Source: Oceanicola sp. 502str15 (GTDB taxonomy: Bacteria; Pseudomonadota; Alphaproteobacteria; Rhodobacterales; Rhodobacteraceae). Taken from it: DNA of 64,000 nt. This document shows positions 45,510-54,238 of this stretch, one piece after another (position 1 is the first letter of the stretch; the number at the start of each line of letters is the position of its first letter). Both the position numbers and the translations under genes were made by a program. Location of the stretch: contig NZ_WYDQ01000001.1 in NCBI RefSeq assembly GCF_024105635.1, positions 930,001-994,000 on the forward strand, in the 5' to 3' direction. The notes beneath the pieces were generated by a model that was not told the origin of the DNA, ran no database searches, and worked only from the letters and a program-made list of their open reading frames with translations.

Positions 45510-45968
45510 ATGAAAACCTTCACTGCCACCCCGGCAGACATCGACAAGAAGTGGATCCTGATCGACGCCGAGGGCGTTGTTCTGGGCCGTCTTGCCTCGA
45601 TCGTCGCCATGCGCCTTCGCGGCAAGCACAAAGCCACCTTCACCCCGTCGCAGGACATGGGTGACAACGTGATCATCGTCAACGCCGACAAGGTGCAGCT
45701 CACCGGCAACAAGCGTGAGAAGCCCAACTACTGGCACACCGGCCACCCGGGCGGCATCAAGTCCCGCACCACCGGCCAGATCCTCGAGGGTGCCCACCCC
45801 GAGCGTGTTGTCATGCAGGCCGTCAAGCGGATGCTGCCCGGCAACAAGCTGAGCCGCCAGCAGATGACCAACCTGCGCGTCTATGCTGGCGCCGAGCACC
45901 CCCACGAGGCCCAGAGCCCCGAAGTGCTGGACGTCAAATCCATGAACAAAAAGAACACGAGGGTCTAA
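45510..45968 (+). CDS. rplM: Ribosomal protein uL13
   Basis: 152 residues. [28 protein letters not shown] and [17 protein letters not shown] are the diagnostic blocks of L13, a large-subunit protein. The ATG at 45510 follows ACGAGAG; in-frame codons upstream do not match the family. rpsI follows 3 nt later, the conserved bacterial pairing. Confidence 0.97.
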   Translation: MKTFTATPADIDKKWILIDAEGVVLGRLASIVAMRLRGKHKATFTPSQDMGDNVIIVNADKVQLTGNKREKPNYWHTGHPGGIKSRTTGQILEGAHPERVVMQAVKRMLPGNKLSRQQMTNLRVYAGAEHPHEAQSPEVLDVKSMNKKNTRV

Positions 45969-45971
45969 CCG

Positions 45972-46460
45972 ATGGCCGACCAAGTGAATTCGCTCGAAGA
46001 GCTGGGCACCGTCGCCGAAGGCGCTGCTCCCGTGACCGAAGAGGTCATCAACCGCGAGCCCGTCCGTGACGAACTCGGCCGCGCCTATGCCACCGGCAAG
46101 CGGAAGGACGCGGTCGCCCGCGTCTGGATCAAGCCGGGCTCCGGCAAGGTCATCGTGAACGGCAAGGACCAGGACAAGTACTTTGCCCGTCCGGTGCTGC
46201 AACTCATCCTGCGCCAGCCCTTCCAGGTTGCCGGCGTCGAGGGCGAGTTCGACGTGATGGCCACCGTCAAGGGCGGCGGCCTCACCGGCCAGGCCGGCGC
46301 GGTCAAGCACGGTATCTCCAAGGCCCTGCAGCTCTATGAACCCTCGCTGCGTGGCGCGCTGAAAGCCGCCGGCTTCCTCACCCGCGACAGCCGCGTGGTC
46401 GAGCGGAAGAAGTACGGCAAGCCGAAGGCCCGCAAGAGCTTCCAGTTCTCCAAGCGTTAA
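45972..46460 (+). CDS. rpsI: Ribosomal protein uS9
   Basis: 162 residues, longer than E. coli S9 by an acidic N-terminal extension (about 35 residues) usual in alphaproteobacteria. The core [20 protein letters not shown] and the basic tail [17 protein letters not shown] are typical; the C-terminal Lys-Arg reaches the P-site tRNA. Cotranscribed with rplM and followed by a strong terminator. Confidence 0.97.
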   Translation: MADQVNSLEELGTVAEGAAPVTEEVINREPVRDELGRAYATGKRKDAVARVWIKPGSGKVIVNGKDQDKYFARPVLQLILRQPFQVAGVEGEFDVMATVKGGGLTGQAGAVKHGISKALQLYEPSLRGALKAAGFLTRDSRVVERKKYGKPKARKSFQFSKR

Positions 46461-46487
46461 GCTGCCGGAGTTCTGCAAAACGGATCG

Positions 46488-46514
46488 GGGCGACCTTCGC
46501 GGGTCGCCCTTTTT
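46488..46514 (+). terminator. Rho-independent terminator of the rplM-rpsI operon
   Basis: An 8-bp stem (GGGCGACC with GGTCGCCC) and loop TTCGCG are followed by TTTTTC, 28 nt after the rpsI stop. Confidence 0.9.
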
Positions 46515-46545
46515 CTTTGGGATCGGCGGGGAAGAACTGCACTTC

Positions 46546-46710
46546 GTGATTTCACCCGACTATGCGCCCGTCGCCACGGTTGCCGGCGCGACGGCAAAGG
46601 CCGGCACAGCCTGGGGGCAGGAGCCGCTTGCAGAGGCGCCGGTGCACTTCGAGGGGATCATGCGGGCTTACACGAAAGCCGCGCGCGTCGAGGCAATGGC
46701 GGGCGGGTAG
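46546..46710 (+). pseudogene. Possible gene remnant, 54 codons
   Basis: An open frame from GTG 46546 to TAG 46710 has genome-like composition (SPDYAPVATVAGATAKAGTA, MRAYTKAARVEAMAGG). It has no SD, follows a terminator and matches no family that I recognise. It reads like the tail of a longer protein; an unexpressed remnant or a small unknown gene are both possible. Confidence 0.25.
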
Positions 46711-46808
46711 CGGCATCATTGTACCCTCCAGGCAGCCCGGAGCCGCGCGCTGCACTTTCGATCTGGTCGATGTCCGCAGGTTCCGACGTAGCGTTCTGTA
46801 ACGGCACC

Positions 46809-46837
46809 TTGACAGGGCTGCAGTCCTGACCTATATC
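46809..46837 (+). promoter_or_regulatory. Strong promoter of the polyamine-type transporter operon
   Basis: TTGACA and TATATC with exactly 17-nt spacing are the best promoter match in the window. The predicted start near 46844 lies about 160 nt before the TTG start of the first permease. Confidence 0.7.
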
Positions 46838-46852
46838 TATCAACGATCTCCT

Positions 46853-46973
46853 GGGGCGTGTTTCATTGGAAGCACGCCCCATTTGATTCTCTTCCTCCCT
46901 CCACAAGCTCCCCATTCGCCGCAGCGCCGCATTTCCCCTTGAGCGTGACTGTGTTTCGCATAACCTCATGCGA
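46853..46973 (+). promoter_or_regulatory. Structured leader of the transporter operon
   Basis: Ten nucleotides after the predicted start, GGGGCGTG-TTTC, loop ATTG, GAAG-CACGCCCC forms a 12-bp stem at 46853-46880, followed by ATTTGATT rather than a T-run. A second stem TTCGCAT, loop AACCTC, ATGCGAA is at 46954-46973. A role as attenuator or mRNA stabiliser is inferred. Confidence 0.5.
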
Positions 46974-47002
46974 ACCAAGGCAATCTCTCGGGGGACAGAA
47001 GA

Positions 47003-47875
47003 TTGAGCGCAGGCCAAGGTCTGAGCGATGAAAAGAAGGGGCTGCTGCTGGTGGCTCCCCCGGCGCTCTATGCCATCCTGCTTCTGGCGGTGCCGCTCGG
47101 GGCGGTGGTGCTGCTGTCGTTCTGGAGCCAGGATTTTCTGACGCTCGACCGCACCTTCACCCTCAAGAACTACCGAGAAGCCTTTTCCGAGCCGCTCTAC
47201 ATGCTGCTGCTGGGCCGTTCGCTGCTGATTTCGGGGGCCGTCACCCTTGCAACCGTGGTTCTGGCCTTCCCGATCGCCTATTTCGTGTCGTTTCACGTGC
47301 GGCCCGAGCGCAAATCGCTCTGGATCTTCCTCATCACCATCCCGTTCTGGACCAGCTACCTGATCCGCGTGTTCCTGTGGAAAGTGATCCTCGGCTACAA
47401 CGGCGTGCTCAACACCGCGCTACTCGGCCTCGGCTTCATCGACGAGCCGCTGACCTTCATCCTCTACAACGCCAACGCGGTGGTCATCACGCTCGCCCAC
47501 GCCTTTGCCCCCTTCGCCATTCTGCCGATCTTCGTGGCGCTCGAAAAGATCGACCGCTCGCTGCTCGAAGCCTCCCGCGACCTCGGAGAGGGCACCCTGC
47601 GCACCTTCACCCGTGTCACCCTGCCGCTGGCCATGCCCGGTGTGGTGGCGGCGATCCTCATCGTCTTCATCCCCACCATTGGCGACTATGTGACCCCCGA
47701 CCTTGTCGGCGGGCCGAACGGGCTGATGATTGCCAACATGATCCAGACCCAGTTTCTCAAGCTCAACAACGCCCCGATGGGGGCCGCGCTGGCGGTGATC
47801 GCGATGGTCTCGGTGACGGTGATCGCGCTGCTCATCACCCTCGTCACGCTCCGCTGGAGCAGGAGGGGCTCATGA
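47003..47875 (+). CDS. Polyamine-type ABC transporter permease (PotB-like)
   Basis: 290 residues with TTG start (no in-frame ATG fits the family's N-terminus; a GGGGGA lies upstream). Six membrane segments with the EAA loop in LLEASRDLGEGTLRTFTRVTLPLAMPG. The phrase FLITIPFWTSYLIRVFLWKVILGYNGVLN is typical of the spermidine/putrescine group. It overlaps the second permease by ATGA. No binding protein gene is in the operon. Confidence 0.88.
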   Translation: MSAGQGLSDEKKGLLLVAPPALYAILLLAVPLGAVVLLSFWSQDFLTLDRTFTLKNYREAFSEPLYMLLLGRSLLISGAVTLATVVLAFPIAYFVSFHVRPERKSLWIFLITIPFWTSYLIRVFLWKVILGYNGVLNTALLGLGFIDEPLTFILYNANAVVITLAHAFAPFAILPIFVALEKIDRSLLEASRDLGEGTLRTFTRVTLPLAMPGVVAAILIVFIPTIGDYVTPDLVGGPNGLMIANMIQTQFLKLNNAPMGAALAVIAMVSVTVIALLITLVTLRWSRRGS

Positions 47876-48699
47876 GGGGGTGGATGGCAAAGAACGGCGG
47901 CTGGCTGGGCATCTATGCCGTGGTCTATCTGGTGTTTCTCTACGCGCCGATCTTCCTGCTGCCGATGTTTGCCTTCAATGACAGCACGGTCATCGCCTTC
48001 CCGCTGAAGGGGTTCACCACCGAGTGGTTTTCCGGCCTCGGCGGCGTTCCGGCGCTCACCGGCGCGGTGCAGACATCGCTTGTCATCGCGATCACCTCGG
48101 CGCTTCTGGCCACCGCGCTCGGCCTTTGCGCGGCGCGTGCCGGGGTGCGCTACCGCTTTCCGCTGAAGGGGCCGATCCTCGGCCTGATCATGGTGCCGCT
48201 GGTGCTGCCCGAGATCATCGTGGGCGTGTCGCTGCTGGTGGTCATCGTCTCGCTGCTCGGCCTGTCGCTCTCGTCCTGGACGGTGATCCTCGGCCACACG
48301 CTCATCTGCACCCCCTTCGCCGTGGCCATCCTCAATGCCTCCTACCAGTCGCTCGACACCTCGCTGGAAGAGGCCGCCATCGACCTTGGCGAAACCCCGG
48401 CCAGCACCTTCCGCCTCATCACCCTGCCGCTCATCATGCCCGGCATCATCGCCTCGCTGCTGATTTCCTTCACCATCTCGCTCGACGAGTTCATCATTGC
48501 CTTCTTTCTCACAGGGGCCGAGCCGACGCTGCCGGTCTACATCTGGTCGCAGCTGCGCTTTCCGCAAAAGCTGCCCATCGTCATGGCCCTCGGCACCATC
48601 CTCGTTGCGGCCTCCATCGTGATGCTGACCATCGCAGAAATCATGCGCCGCCGCGGGCTCAAGCGGGCGGGCAAGAAAGATACCGGAGGGTTCCTCTGA
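47872..48699 (+). CDS. Polyamine-type ABC transporter permease (PotC-like)
   Basis: 275 residues, starting inside the stop of the first permease. Six membrane segments with the EAA loop in SLEEAAIDLGETPASTFRLITLPLIMPG, and FNDSTVIAFPLKGFTTEWFSGL after the first helix, as in PotC. It should pair with the PotB-like permease in the membrane. The ATPase gene starts 2 nt after its stop. A Lys/Arg-rich tail faces the cytoplasm. Confidence 0.9.
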   Translation: MRGWMAKNGGWLGIYAVVYLVFLYAPIFLLPMFAFNDSTVIAFPLKGFTTEWFSGLGGVPALTGAVQTSLVIAITSALLATALGLCAARAGVRYRFPLKGPILGLIMVPLVLPEIIVGVSLLVVIVSLLGLSLSSWTVILGHTLICTPFAVAILNASYQSLDTSLEEAAIDLGETPASTFRLITLPLIMPGIIASLLISFTISLDEFIIAFFLTGAEPTLPVYIWSQLRFPQKLPIVMALGTILVAASIVMLTIAEIMRRRGLKRAGKKDTGGFL

Positions 48700-48701
48700 C
48701 C

Positions 48702-49790
48702 ATGAAGCCACTCATCACCCTGTCCGGCCTGCACAAGAGCTTTGGCGATGTCGAGGTGCTCAAGGGCATCGAGGCCGAGATCGGGGAGGGCGAGTTCTTT
48801 TCGCTCCTCGGCCCGTCTGGCTGCGGCAAGACCACGCTGCTGCGCATCATTGCCGGGTTCGAATCCCCGACCAGCGGCGCGCTGTCGATCGACGGACAGG
48901 ACATGGCCCGCGTGCCGGCCAACAAGCGGCCGACCAATATGGTGTTTCAGTCCTACGCGGTGTTTCCGCACCTGAGCGTGGCGCAAAACGTGGGGTTCGG
49001 ATTGCGACGCTCGGGGCTGTCCAAGGCCGACAAGAGCCGCAAGATCGAAGAAGCGCTCGGCATGGTCGGCCTTGCCGGGCTCGGCGGCCGCGCGGCGCAT
49101 GCGCTTTCGGGCGGGCAACGCCAGCGGGTGGCGCTGGCGCGGGCTCTGATCCTCGAGCCCAAGGTGCTGCTGCTCGACGAGCCGCTCTCGGCGCTCGACA
49201 AGAAGCTGCGCGAGCAGATGCAGAGCGAGCTGCGCCGGTTGCAGCGGCAGGTGGGCATCACCTTCATCCTCGTCACCCACGATCAGGAAGAAGCGCTCAT
49301 CATGTCCGACCGGATCGCGGTCATGTTCGACGGCCAGATCGCCCAGCTCGCCGCCCCGCAGGAGCTCTACAGCCGCCCGGTCAGCCGCCGGGTGGGCGAT
49401 TTCATCGGCGTGATGAACTTTCTGCCCGCTGACGGAAAGCTGGAAGAGGGCCGCGACATCGTGCTGGATATCGCCGGGCTCGGCCGCAAGGTGATCGAGC
49501 AGAACCAGTGCCCGGCGGGCTTTGTGAACGGCTCGGGCGCCGTGGGCGTGCGCCCCGAGAGCCTTCAGGTGCTGTTCGAGGGGGAGTCTGCGCGCGGCGA
49601 GGTGGCCAATGGCGAAGTGGCCGAGGTGATCTATTACGGCGACATGACCTACTACGAAATCGCGCTGCCCGGCGCCCCCGAGCCGCTGACGGTTTCGATG
49701 AAGAACCGCTCCGGGCGCCCGGTGCTGGAAAGAGGCGCCAAAGCGCGGTTGGAATGGGACGCCTCGTCGCTGATCTACTTTCCGTCGTGA
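48702..49790 (+). CDS. Polyamine-type ABC transporter ATPase (PotA-like)
   Basis: 362 residues. Walker A is GPSGCGKTT (about residue 38), signature LSGGQRQRV (about residue 137), Walker B LLLDEPLSALD, and switch His in VTHDQEEAL. A C-terminal TOBE-type domain (VGVRPESLQVL, EVIYYGDMTYYEIAL) matches PotA and the wider MalK group. It ends the operon, a few nucleotides from the convergent xerD gene. Confidence 0.92.
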   Translation: MKPLITLSGLHKSFGDVEVLKGIEAEIGEGEFFSLLGPSGCGKTTLLRIIAGFESPTSGALSIDGQDMARVPANKRPTNMVFQSYAVFPHLSVAQNVGFGLRRSGLSKADKSRKIEEALGMVGLAGLGGRAAHALSGGQRQRVALARALILEPKVLLLDEPLSALDKKLREQMQSELRRLQRQVGITFILVTHDQEEALIMSDRIAVMFDGQIAQLAAPQELYSRPVSRRVGDFIGVMNFLPADGKLEEGRDIVLDIAGLGRKVIEQNQCPAGFVNGSGAVGVRPESLQVLFEGESARGEVANGEVAEVIYYGDMTYYEIALPGAPEPLTVSMKNRSGRPVLERGAKARLEWDASSLIYFPS

Positions 49791-49815
49791 AGGCCGGGGG
49801 GGCACCCCGCCGAGG

Positions 49816-50748
49816 CTACTCCCGCGCCAGCGGGTGATGCTCCAGAACCAGCTCCTTCAGCCGTTCTTCCAGCACATGGGTATAGATCTCGGTTGTCGAG
49901 ATATCGGCATGCCCGAGGAGCACCTGGATCGAGCGCAGATCGGCTCCGCCCGCGAGCAGGTGGGTGGCGAAGGCGTGGCGTAGCCGGTGGGGCGTGACCT
50001 TCGAAGGCGCAACCCCGGCGACCACGGCAATCTCCTTGATCAGCGCGTAGAACCTGTGGCGGGTCAGGTGGCCCTCCTTGGAGGGGGATGGAAAGAGCTG
50101 GCGGGAGGGGGCAATGCCGTGCGCCTGCCTGGCTTCTTCCTGTGCCGCATCGAGCGCCGCCAGCCAGGCCGCCAGCGCGGTGCGGGCCGGGGGAGAGAGG
50201 GGCACCATTCGCTCCTTGCCGCCCTTGCCGCGCACCAGCAGCATGCGAGGGTCGCCCCGCGCGGCCTGAATCGGCAGTGACACCAGCTCGCTGACCCGCA
50301 TCCCGGTGGCGTAGAGCAGCTGCATGAGGCATGCGTTGCGCAAACGGTCATTGCCCCTCCCGGTCTCGGGGGCGGCGGTGAGCAGGCGCTCGACCTCTTC
50401 CGGCGAAAGGGTCTTCGGCAGGGCCTTGGAGCGGCCCGGGCCCTTGATCTGAAGGGCCGGGTTTTCGCCCCGGTAGCCTTCTTCAAAGGCAAACCGGTAG
50501 AGCTGCTTGATGGCCGAGAGCCTGCGGGCGCGGGTGGATTTTGCCAGGCCCTGCGCCTCGCAATCCACCAGATAGGCCTCGATCATCGCCCGGTCGGCCT
50601 GCGCGATGGTGCTCTTCTTGCGGTCAAGAAACTCTGCAAAATCAGTGAGGTCGCGGGCATAGGCGAGCTGGGTGTTTCGGGCGGCGTCCAGTTCTGCGGC
50701 CTGGGCCGAAATGAAGGCGCTGATCCAGCGTTGAGCTTCGGCCTCCAC
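49816..50748 (-). CDS. xerD: Tyrosine recombinase XerD
   Basis: 310 residues with GTG start. The catalytic set is visible: Arg in TGMRVSELVSL, Lys in RGKGGKERMVPL, HRLRHAFATHLLAGG, and the nucleophile Tyr in TTEIYTHV, plus the core-binding domain (residues 5-95). It resolves chromosome dimers at dif with XerC. It follows the secreted unknown protein gene by 6 nt, so the two share a transcript. A stand-alone phage integrase is unlikely given no att-like context. Confidence 0.93.
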   Translation of the reverse strand: MEAEAQRWISAFISAQAAELDAARNTQLAYARDLTDFAEFLDRKKSTIAQADRAMIEAYLVDCEAQGLAKSTRARRLSAIKQLYRFAFEEGYRGENPALQIKGPGRSKALPKTLSPEEVERLLTAAPETGRGNDRLRNACLMQLLYATGMRVSELVSLPIQAARGDPRMLLVRGKGGKERMVPLSPPARTALAAWLAALDAAQEEARQAHGIAPSRQLFPSPSKEGHLTRHRFYALIKEIAVVAGVAPSKVTPHRLRHAFATHLLAGGADLRSIQVLLGHADISTTEIYTHVLEERLKELVLEHHPLARE

Positions 50749-50754
50749 CGCGCC

Positions 50755-52302
50755 TCAGCCCCGTCGGTCGAGCAACATCAGCTGCAGGGCGTAGCGGCGG
50801 GCCACGTCTTCCAGCCGGACGCTGCGGAGGAAGGCGATGGCGCCGGTCACATCGTCCAGATCACCTTCGGCGCCGTTCTCCAGCGCCTCCATCGCCAGCA
50901 GAATCGCTTCGCCGATGCGTCCGTTCTCGGCGGGACGGGAAAGGTTTTCCGGCAGGGTCGTGGTGGTGAAACCCTCGGTGATCGCTTCGCCCAGCGTGTC
51001 GGGGGCTTCAGCCTCCTCCGGCAGGCCACGGGCCAGCGCGACGAGGAAGGCATCGTAGGCACCGGGCGGCGGAGGCTGGGTGAGGGCGAGGCGCTCGTAG
51101 CTCTCGGTCAGCAGCCCGACCCGGAAGGCCAGAACCGCGCTTTCACCGCTCAGGACGATATCTTCGAGCCGTGTGCCGAAAAGGGCGGCAAAGGGCACTT
51201 CCAGATGGGCCGTCTCGGCCTCGGCCCAGGCGCGGGGCAGAAACCGGGCCACGGCGGCGGCGTCAGCATCGCTCAGCGCCCTGTCGAGCCCCTGCATGGC
51301 CTCGACCCGCTCCCAAACCCCGCCGGAGGCGGCGGGCTTCTGCTCGGACCAGGTTGCGAGCAACTGCTCGGGCGGCAGGCTGCCCACCCGTGCCAGCCGC
51401 TCCGCAGCGCCGATCCGGGCGCGCCAACCGGAGGTTTCGCGCAGGTCGGCATGGGCAAAGGCAAGCGGCAGCTGGGCGGTCGGGATAGGCTCGCCGATGG
51501 CCTCGAGCATCCGGTAGACGAGCGGCGAAGGGCGTTCGGGCACCGGCAGAGGAGCGGCCCCGTCGGCGATGGCAGAATCGAGGAACCGGGCGAGGAGGGC
51601 GTCGTCTTCGTCGCTCAGCTCCCCGAGTGCCTTGGCGGTATCGAGGGTCAGGGCGGCGGCCTGCCAATCGCCGGTGCGGGCAAGGCAGAAGATGCGGGTG
51701 GAGTAGCTGGGGGAAATGCCGGGCGTGGCCCGAAGCTGCTGGCATCCGGCATCCTCGTGCCCTTGCAGCAGGGCCACATCGAAGGCGCGCTGAAAGATAG
51801 CCGGGGCCTTGGAACCGGTGCGCTTGAGCATTTCGGCCGCTTCGTCGACCGCGCCGCGCGCCAGAAGGGCATCGACCCGCGCCTGAAACAGCAGGCCGTC
51901 GGGGCCGGAGCCGATGGGCGGGTCGAGCTCGGTGAGCAGCAGCAGGCGGACAAGATCCTGCTGGGCGGGCAGGGGCTCTATCGGCAGCGCGGCGATGAGT
52001 CGGCGCAGACGGTCCAGCTCGGAGCTGCCCCAGAGGTTGCCCGGAAAGCCTGCTTCGCGCCGCCCGATCAGGCCGATGCCATCGGGCGAGGGGGCGCCGA
52101 GCGGGGTGACGGTGACGGTTTCGATCCCGGCGGAGTTGGCCACCGGCGGTTCGTTGCTGGAGGGCGCAATGGCCACGACCGGCGTGGCAAGGCTGTCGGA
52201 CAGCCAATCAATGGAGGAAATCGGCGCATCCTGCGCATAAAGGCCGCCGCCAAGGCCTATCACCCCGCTCGCCAGCCATCCGATCGCCACCCGTTGCTTC
52301 AT
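50755..52302 (-). CDS. Secreted conserved protein of unknown function
   Basis: 515 residues from the ATG at 52302 (a TTG two codons upstream is in frame). A signal peptide (GWLASGVIGLGGGLYAQD) is followed by mostly helical sequence with paired Ala/Leu repeats (GAVDEAAEMLKRTG, DWQAAALTLDTAKALGEL, RIGAAERLARVGSLPPEQL) that look like TPR- or SEL1-like alpha-solenoid. I do not recognise a family. It sits between a 44-residue membrane protein and xerD in one operon, all minus strand, and a role in the periplasm is inferred from the signal only. Confidence 0.75.
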   Translation of the reverse strand: MKQRVAIGWLASGVIGLGGGLYAQDAPISSIDWLSDSLATPVVAIAPSSNEPPVANSAGIETVTVTPLGAPSPDGIGLIGRREAGFPGNLWGSSELDRLRRLIAALPIEPLPAQQDLVRLLLLTELDPPIGSGPDGLLFQARVDALLARGAVDEAAEMLKRTGSKAPAIFQRAFDVALLQGHEDAGCQQLRATPGISPSYSTRIFCLARTGDWQAAALTLDTAKALGELSDEDDALLARFLDSAIADGAAPLPVPERPSPLVYRMLEAIGEPIPTAQLPLAFAHADLRETSGWRARIGAAERLARVGSLPPEQLLATWSEQKPAASGGVWERVEAMQGLDRALSDADAAAVARFLPRAWAEAETAHLEVPFAALFGTRLEDIVLSGESAVLAFRVGLLTESYERLALTQPPPPGAYDAFLVALARGLPEEAEAPDTLGEAITEGFTTTTLPENLSRPAENGRIGEAILLAMEALENGAEGDLDDVTGAIAFLRSVRLEDVARRYALQLMLLDRRG

Positions 52303-52304
52303 TG

Positions 52305-52439
52305 TCAATTCACGTCGAGCTCCACTGGCTCGCGCACCTCTTTCATGTCGGGGCTCAGGTCGCCCAGGTAGGCAAACCCTACCAGCCCGATGAACCCGAG
52401 CACCAGTAATACCACGATGAGTTTGAGAATCCGGACCAT
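52305..52439 (-). CDS. 44-residue single-span membrane protein
   Basis: MVRILKLIVVLLVLGFIGLV then a charged tail (GDLSPDMKEVREPVELDVN) gives one membrane helix with a short outer part. The next gene starts 2 nt after its stop and a near-consensus promoter lies just upstream, which supports it as a real gene. It may assist the secreted protein; this is inferred from operon structure only. Confidence 0.7.
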   Translation of the reverse strand: MVRILKLIVVLLVLGFIGLVGFAYLGDLSPDMKEVREPVELDVN

Positions 52440-52490
52440 ATGCCCTGCTGCCCTGCCCTTGTTTTTGTGCCTCATTCCCCGATGGCTTCG

Positions 52491-52519
52491 ATTATATATG
52501 GCAATCCGCCCAAGTTCAC
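52491..52519 (-). promoter_or_regulatory. Promoter of the small protein/secreted protein/xerD operon
   Basis: Minus strand GTGAAC, 17 nt, perfect TATAAT. Transcription would start near 52484, 45 nt before the ATG at 52439. The region lies between this operon and divergent aroK. Confidence 0.65.
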
Positions 52520-52568
52520 GCCATTGAGGGCGACAAATTTTTTTGACCGGCAGGAAGGTGCCAAGAGC

Positions 52569-53114
52569 TTGGCAGAACGGCTGAAAAAGACGGTGGCCCT
52601 GGTGGGTATGATGGGGTCCGGAAAAACGGCGGTGGGCACGGCCCTCGCCAAGCGCCTTGGCGTTCCGTTTCTCGACAGCGATGCCGCCATCGTTCAGGCC
52701 GCCAACATGTCGATCGGAGAGATTTTCGACCGCGATGGCGAGGCGTTCTTTCGGGCGCGTGAGGCGGAGGTGCTGGCGCGGCTGCTGGAAGGCCGGGTGG
52801 GGATTCTGTCGACCGGGGGTGGGGCCTATCTTTCGGCTGCCAACCGCGATCTGATCCACGACAAGGGCGTCGCGCTCTGGCTGAAGGCCGATACCGAGCT
52901 GCTGTGGAGCCGGGTCAAGCACAAGACGACCCGCCCGTTGCTGCGCACCGCCGACCCGAAAGGCACGCTGGAGGAGCTGGTGGCAAAGCGAGAGCCGTCC
53001 TACAGCCTTGCCGAGCTGACCGCGCAGGCGCGGCCCGAGTATTCGATTGCCGAGATGGTCGAGGTGGTTGTCGAGGCGCTGCGCCAACGTGAGGATGTGC
53101 TTTCAACGATCTGA
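52569..53114 (+). CDS. aroK: Shikimate kinase
   Basis: 181 residues from a TTG at 52569 with AGGAAGG ten bases upstream. In-frame ATGs at 52440 and 52482 would run the gene through the divergent promoter and up to the neighbouring start, so they are less likely. Walker A is VGMMGSGKTAVG; LDSDAAI binds shikimate, GGGAYLS and RPLL follow. It phosphorylates shikimate at O3 in aromatic amino acid synthesis. aroB begins 17 nt later, the classic pairing. Confidence 0.9.
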   Translation: MAERLKKTVALVGMMGSGKTAVGTALAKRLGVPFLDSDAAIVQAANMSIGEIFDRDGEAFFRAREAEVLARLLEGRVGILSTGGGAYLSAANRDLIHDKGVALWLKADTELLWSRVKHKTTRPLLRTADPKGTLEELVAKREPSYSLAELTAQARPEYSIAEMVEVVVEALRQREDVLSTI

Positions 53115-53131
53115 AAGCAGGGGAGAAAGTG

Positions 53132-54238
53132 ATGACAAAGGTGGTGCAGGTCGCCCTGCCGGGGCGCGAGTACGAAGTGCGGATCGCGACCGGGCTGATT
53201 GCCCGCGCAGGGGCTGAGATTGCCCCTCTGCTGGCGCGGCCCCGGGTTGCTGTCGTGACCGATTCCAACGTGGCGAAGGCCCATCTGCAGAGCCTTGAAG
53301 ACGGGCTGCGGGCCGAGGGGATCGAGCCGGTTTCGCTGGTTCTGCCCGCTGGCGAGGCAACCAAGAGCTGGGAGCATCTGGGCCGTTGCGTGGAGTGGCT
53401 CATCGCGGAGCGGGTCGAGCGGCGTGATGTCGTGGTGGCCCTCGGGGGCGGTGTGATCGGAGATCTTGCGGGCTTTGCCGCTGCGGTGCTGCGGCGCGGG
53501 GTGCGCTTTGTGCAGGTGCCGACATCGCTTCTGGCGCAGGTCGACAGTTCGGTGGGCGGTAAGACCGGTATCAACTCGCCTCTCGGCAAGAACCTCGTCG
53601 GCGCATTTCACCAGCCCTCGTTGGTGCTGGCCGACATTCTGGCGCTCGACAGCCTGACCGAGCGCGACTTTCTGGCCGGCTACGGCGAGGTGCAGAAATA
53701 CGGGCTGCTCGGCGATGCGCAGTTCTTTGATTGGCTTGAGAAAAACGGCCCCGCCCTGGCGCGCGGCGACCGCGAGGCGCGGGCCTATGCGGTGCGCCGG
53801 TCGGTGGAGATGAAAGCCGAGATCGTGCTGCGCGATGAAACAGAGCAGGGCGACAGGGCGCTGCTGAACCTCGGGCATACCTTCTGCCATGCGCTGGAGG
53901 CGGCGACGGGCTATGGCGACCGGCTGCTGCATGGCGAGGGCGTGGCGATTGGCTGTGCGCTGGCCTTCGAACTTTCGGCGCGGCTCGGCCTCTGCGCACA
54001 GGAAGCTCCCAGCCGCGTGCGGGCGCATCTTGCGGAAATGGGGATGAAAAAGGACTTGTCGGACATTCCGGGCGATCTGCCCGGTGCCGAGGCCCTGCTG
54101 GAGCTGATGGGGCAGGACAAGAAGGTGGTGGACGGTCAGCTGCGCTTCATTCTGGCGCGGGGTATCGGCGAGGCCTTTGTGACCTCGGATGTGCCTCGTG
54201 AGGCGGTGCTGGCGCTGTTGGAGGATGCCCTGCGCTAG
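53132..54238 (+). CDS. aroB: 3-dehydroquinate synthase
   Basis: 368 residues from the ATG at 53132 (an adjacent GTG at 53129 is also possible). The NAD-binding segment VVVALGGGVIGDLAGFAAAV, the metal- and substrate-binding SSVGGKTGINSPLGKN, FHQPSLVLAD and GHTFCHALE are the family hallmarks. It closes the DAHP ring in the shikimate pathway. Its stop overlaps the convergent membrane protein gene by 4 nt. Confidence 0.95.
   Translation: MTKVVQVALPGREYEVRIATGLIARAGAEIAPLLARPRVAVVTDSNVAKAHLQSLEDGLRAEGIEPVSLVLPAGEATKSWEHLGRCVEWLIAERVERRDVVVALGGGVIGDLAGFAAAVLRRGVRFVQVPTSLLAQVDSSVGGKTGINSPLGKNLVGAFHQPSLVLADILALDSLTERDFLAGYGEVQKYGLLGDAQFFDWLEKNGPALARGDREARAYAVRRSVEMKAEIVLRDETEQGDRALLNLGHTFCHALEAATGYGDRLLHGEGVAIGCALAFELSARLGLCAQEAPSRVRAHLAEMGMKKDLSDIPGDLPGAEALLELMGQDKKVVDGQLRFILARGIGEAFVTSDVPREAVLALLEDALR

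Larger units (their letters stand above)
46461..47002 (+). other. 542-nt gap between rpsI and the polyamine-type transporter
   Basis: The gap holds the rpsI terminator, a short possible gene remnant on the plus strand, a strong promoter and a structured leader, each listed separately. On the minus strand no convincing gene is seen. Confidence 0.6.

Noticed and set aside
49816..50748. Integrase of a mobile element
   Set aside because: Sequence and length fit housekeeping XerD, and no att-like direct repeats, tRNA target or cargo genes are present.
52440..52568. Upstream ATG starts for aroK
   Set aside because: They would remove all space for the divergent promoter and give a non-homologous N-terminus.
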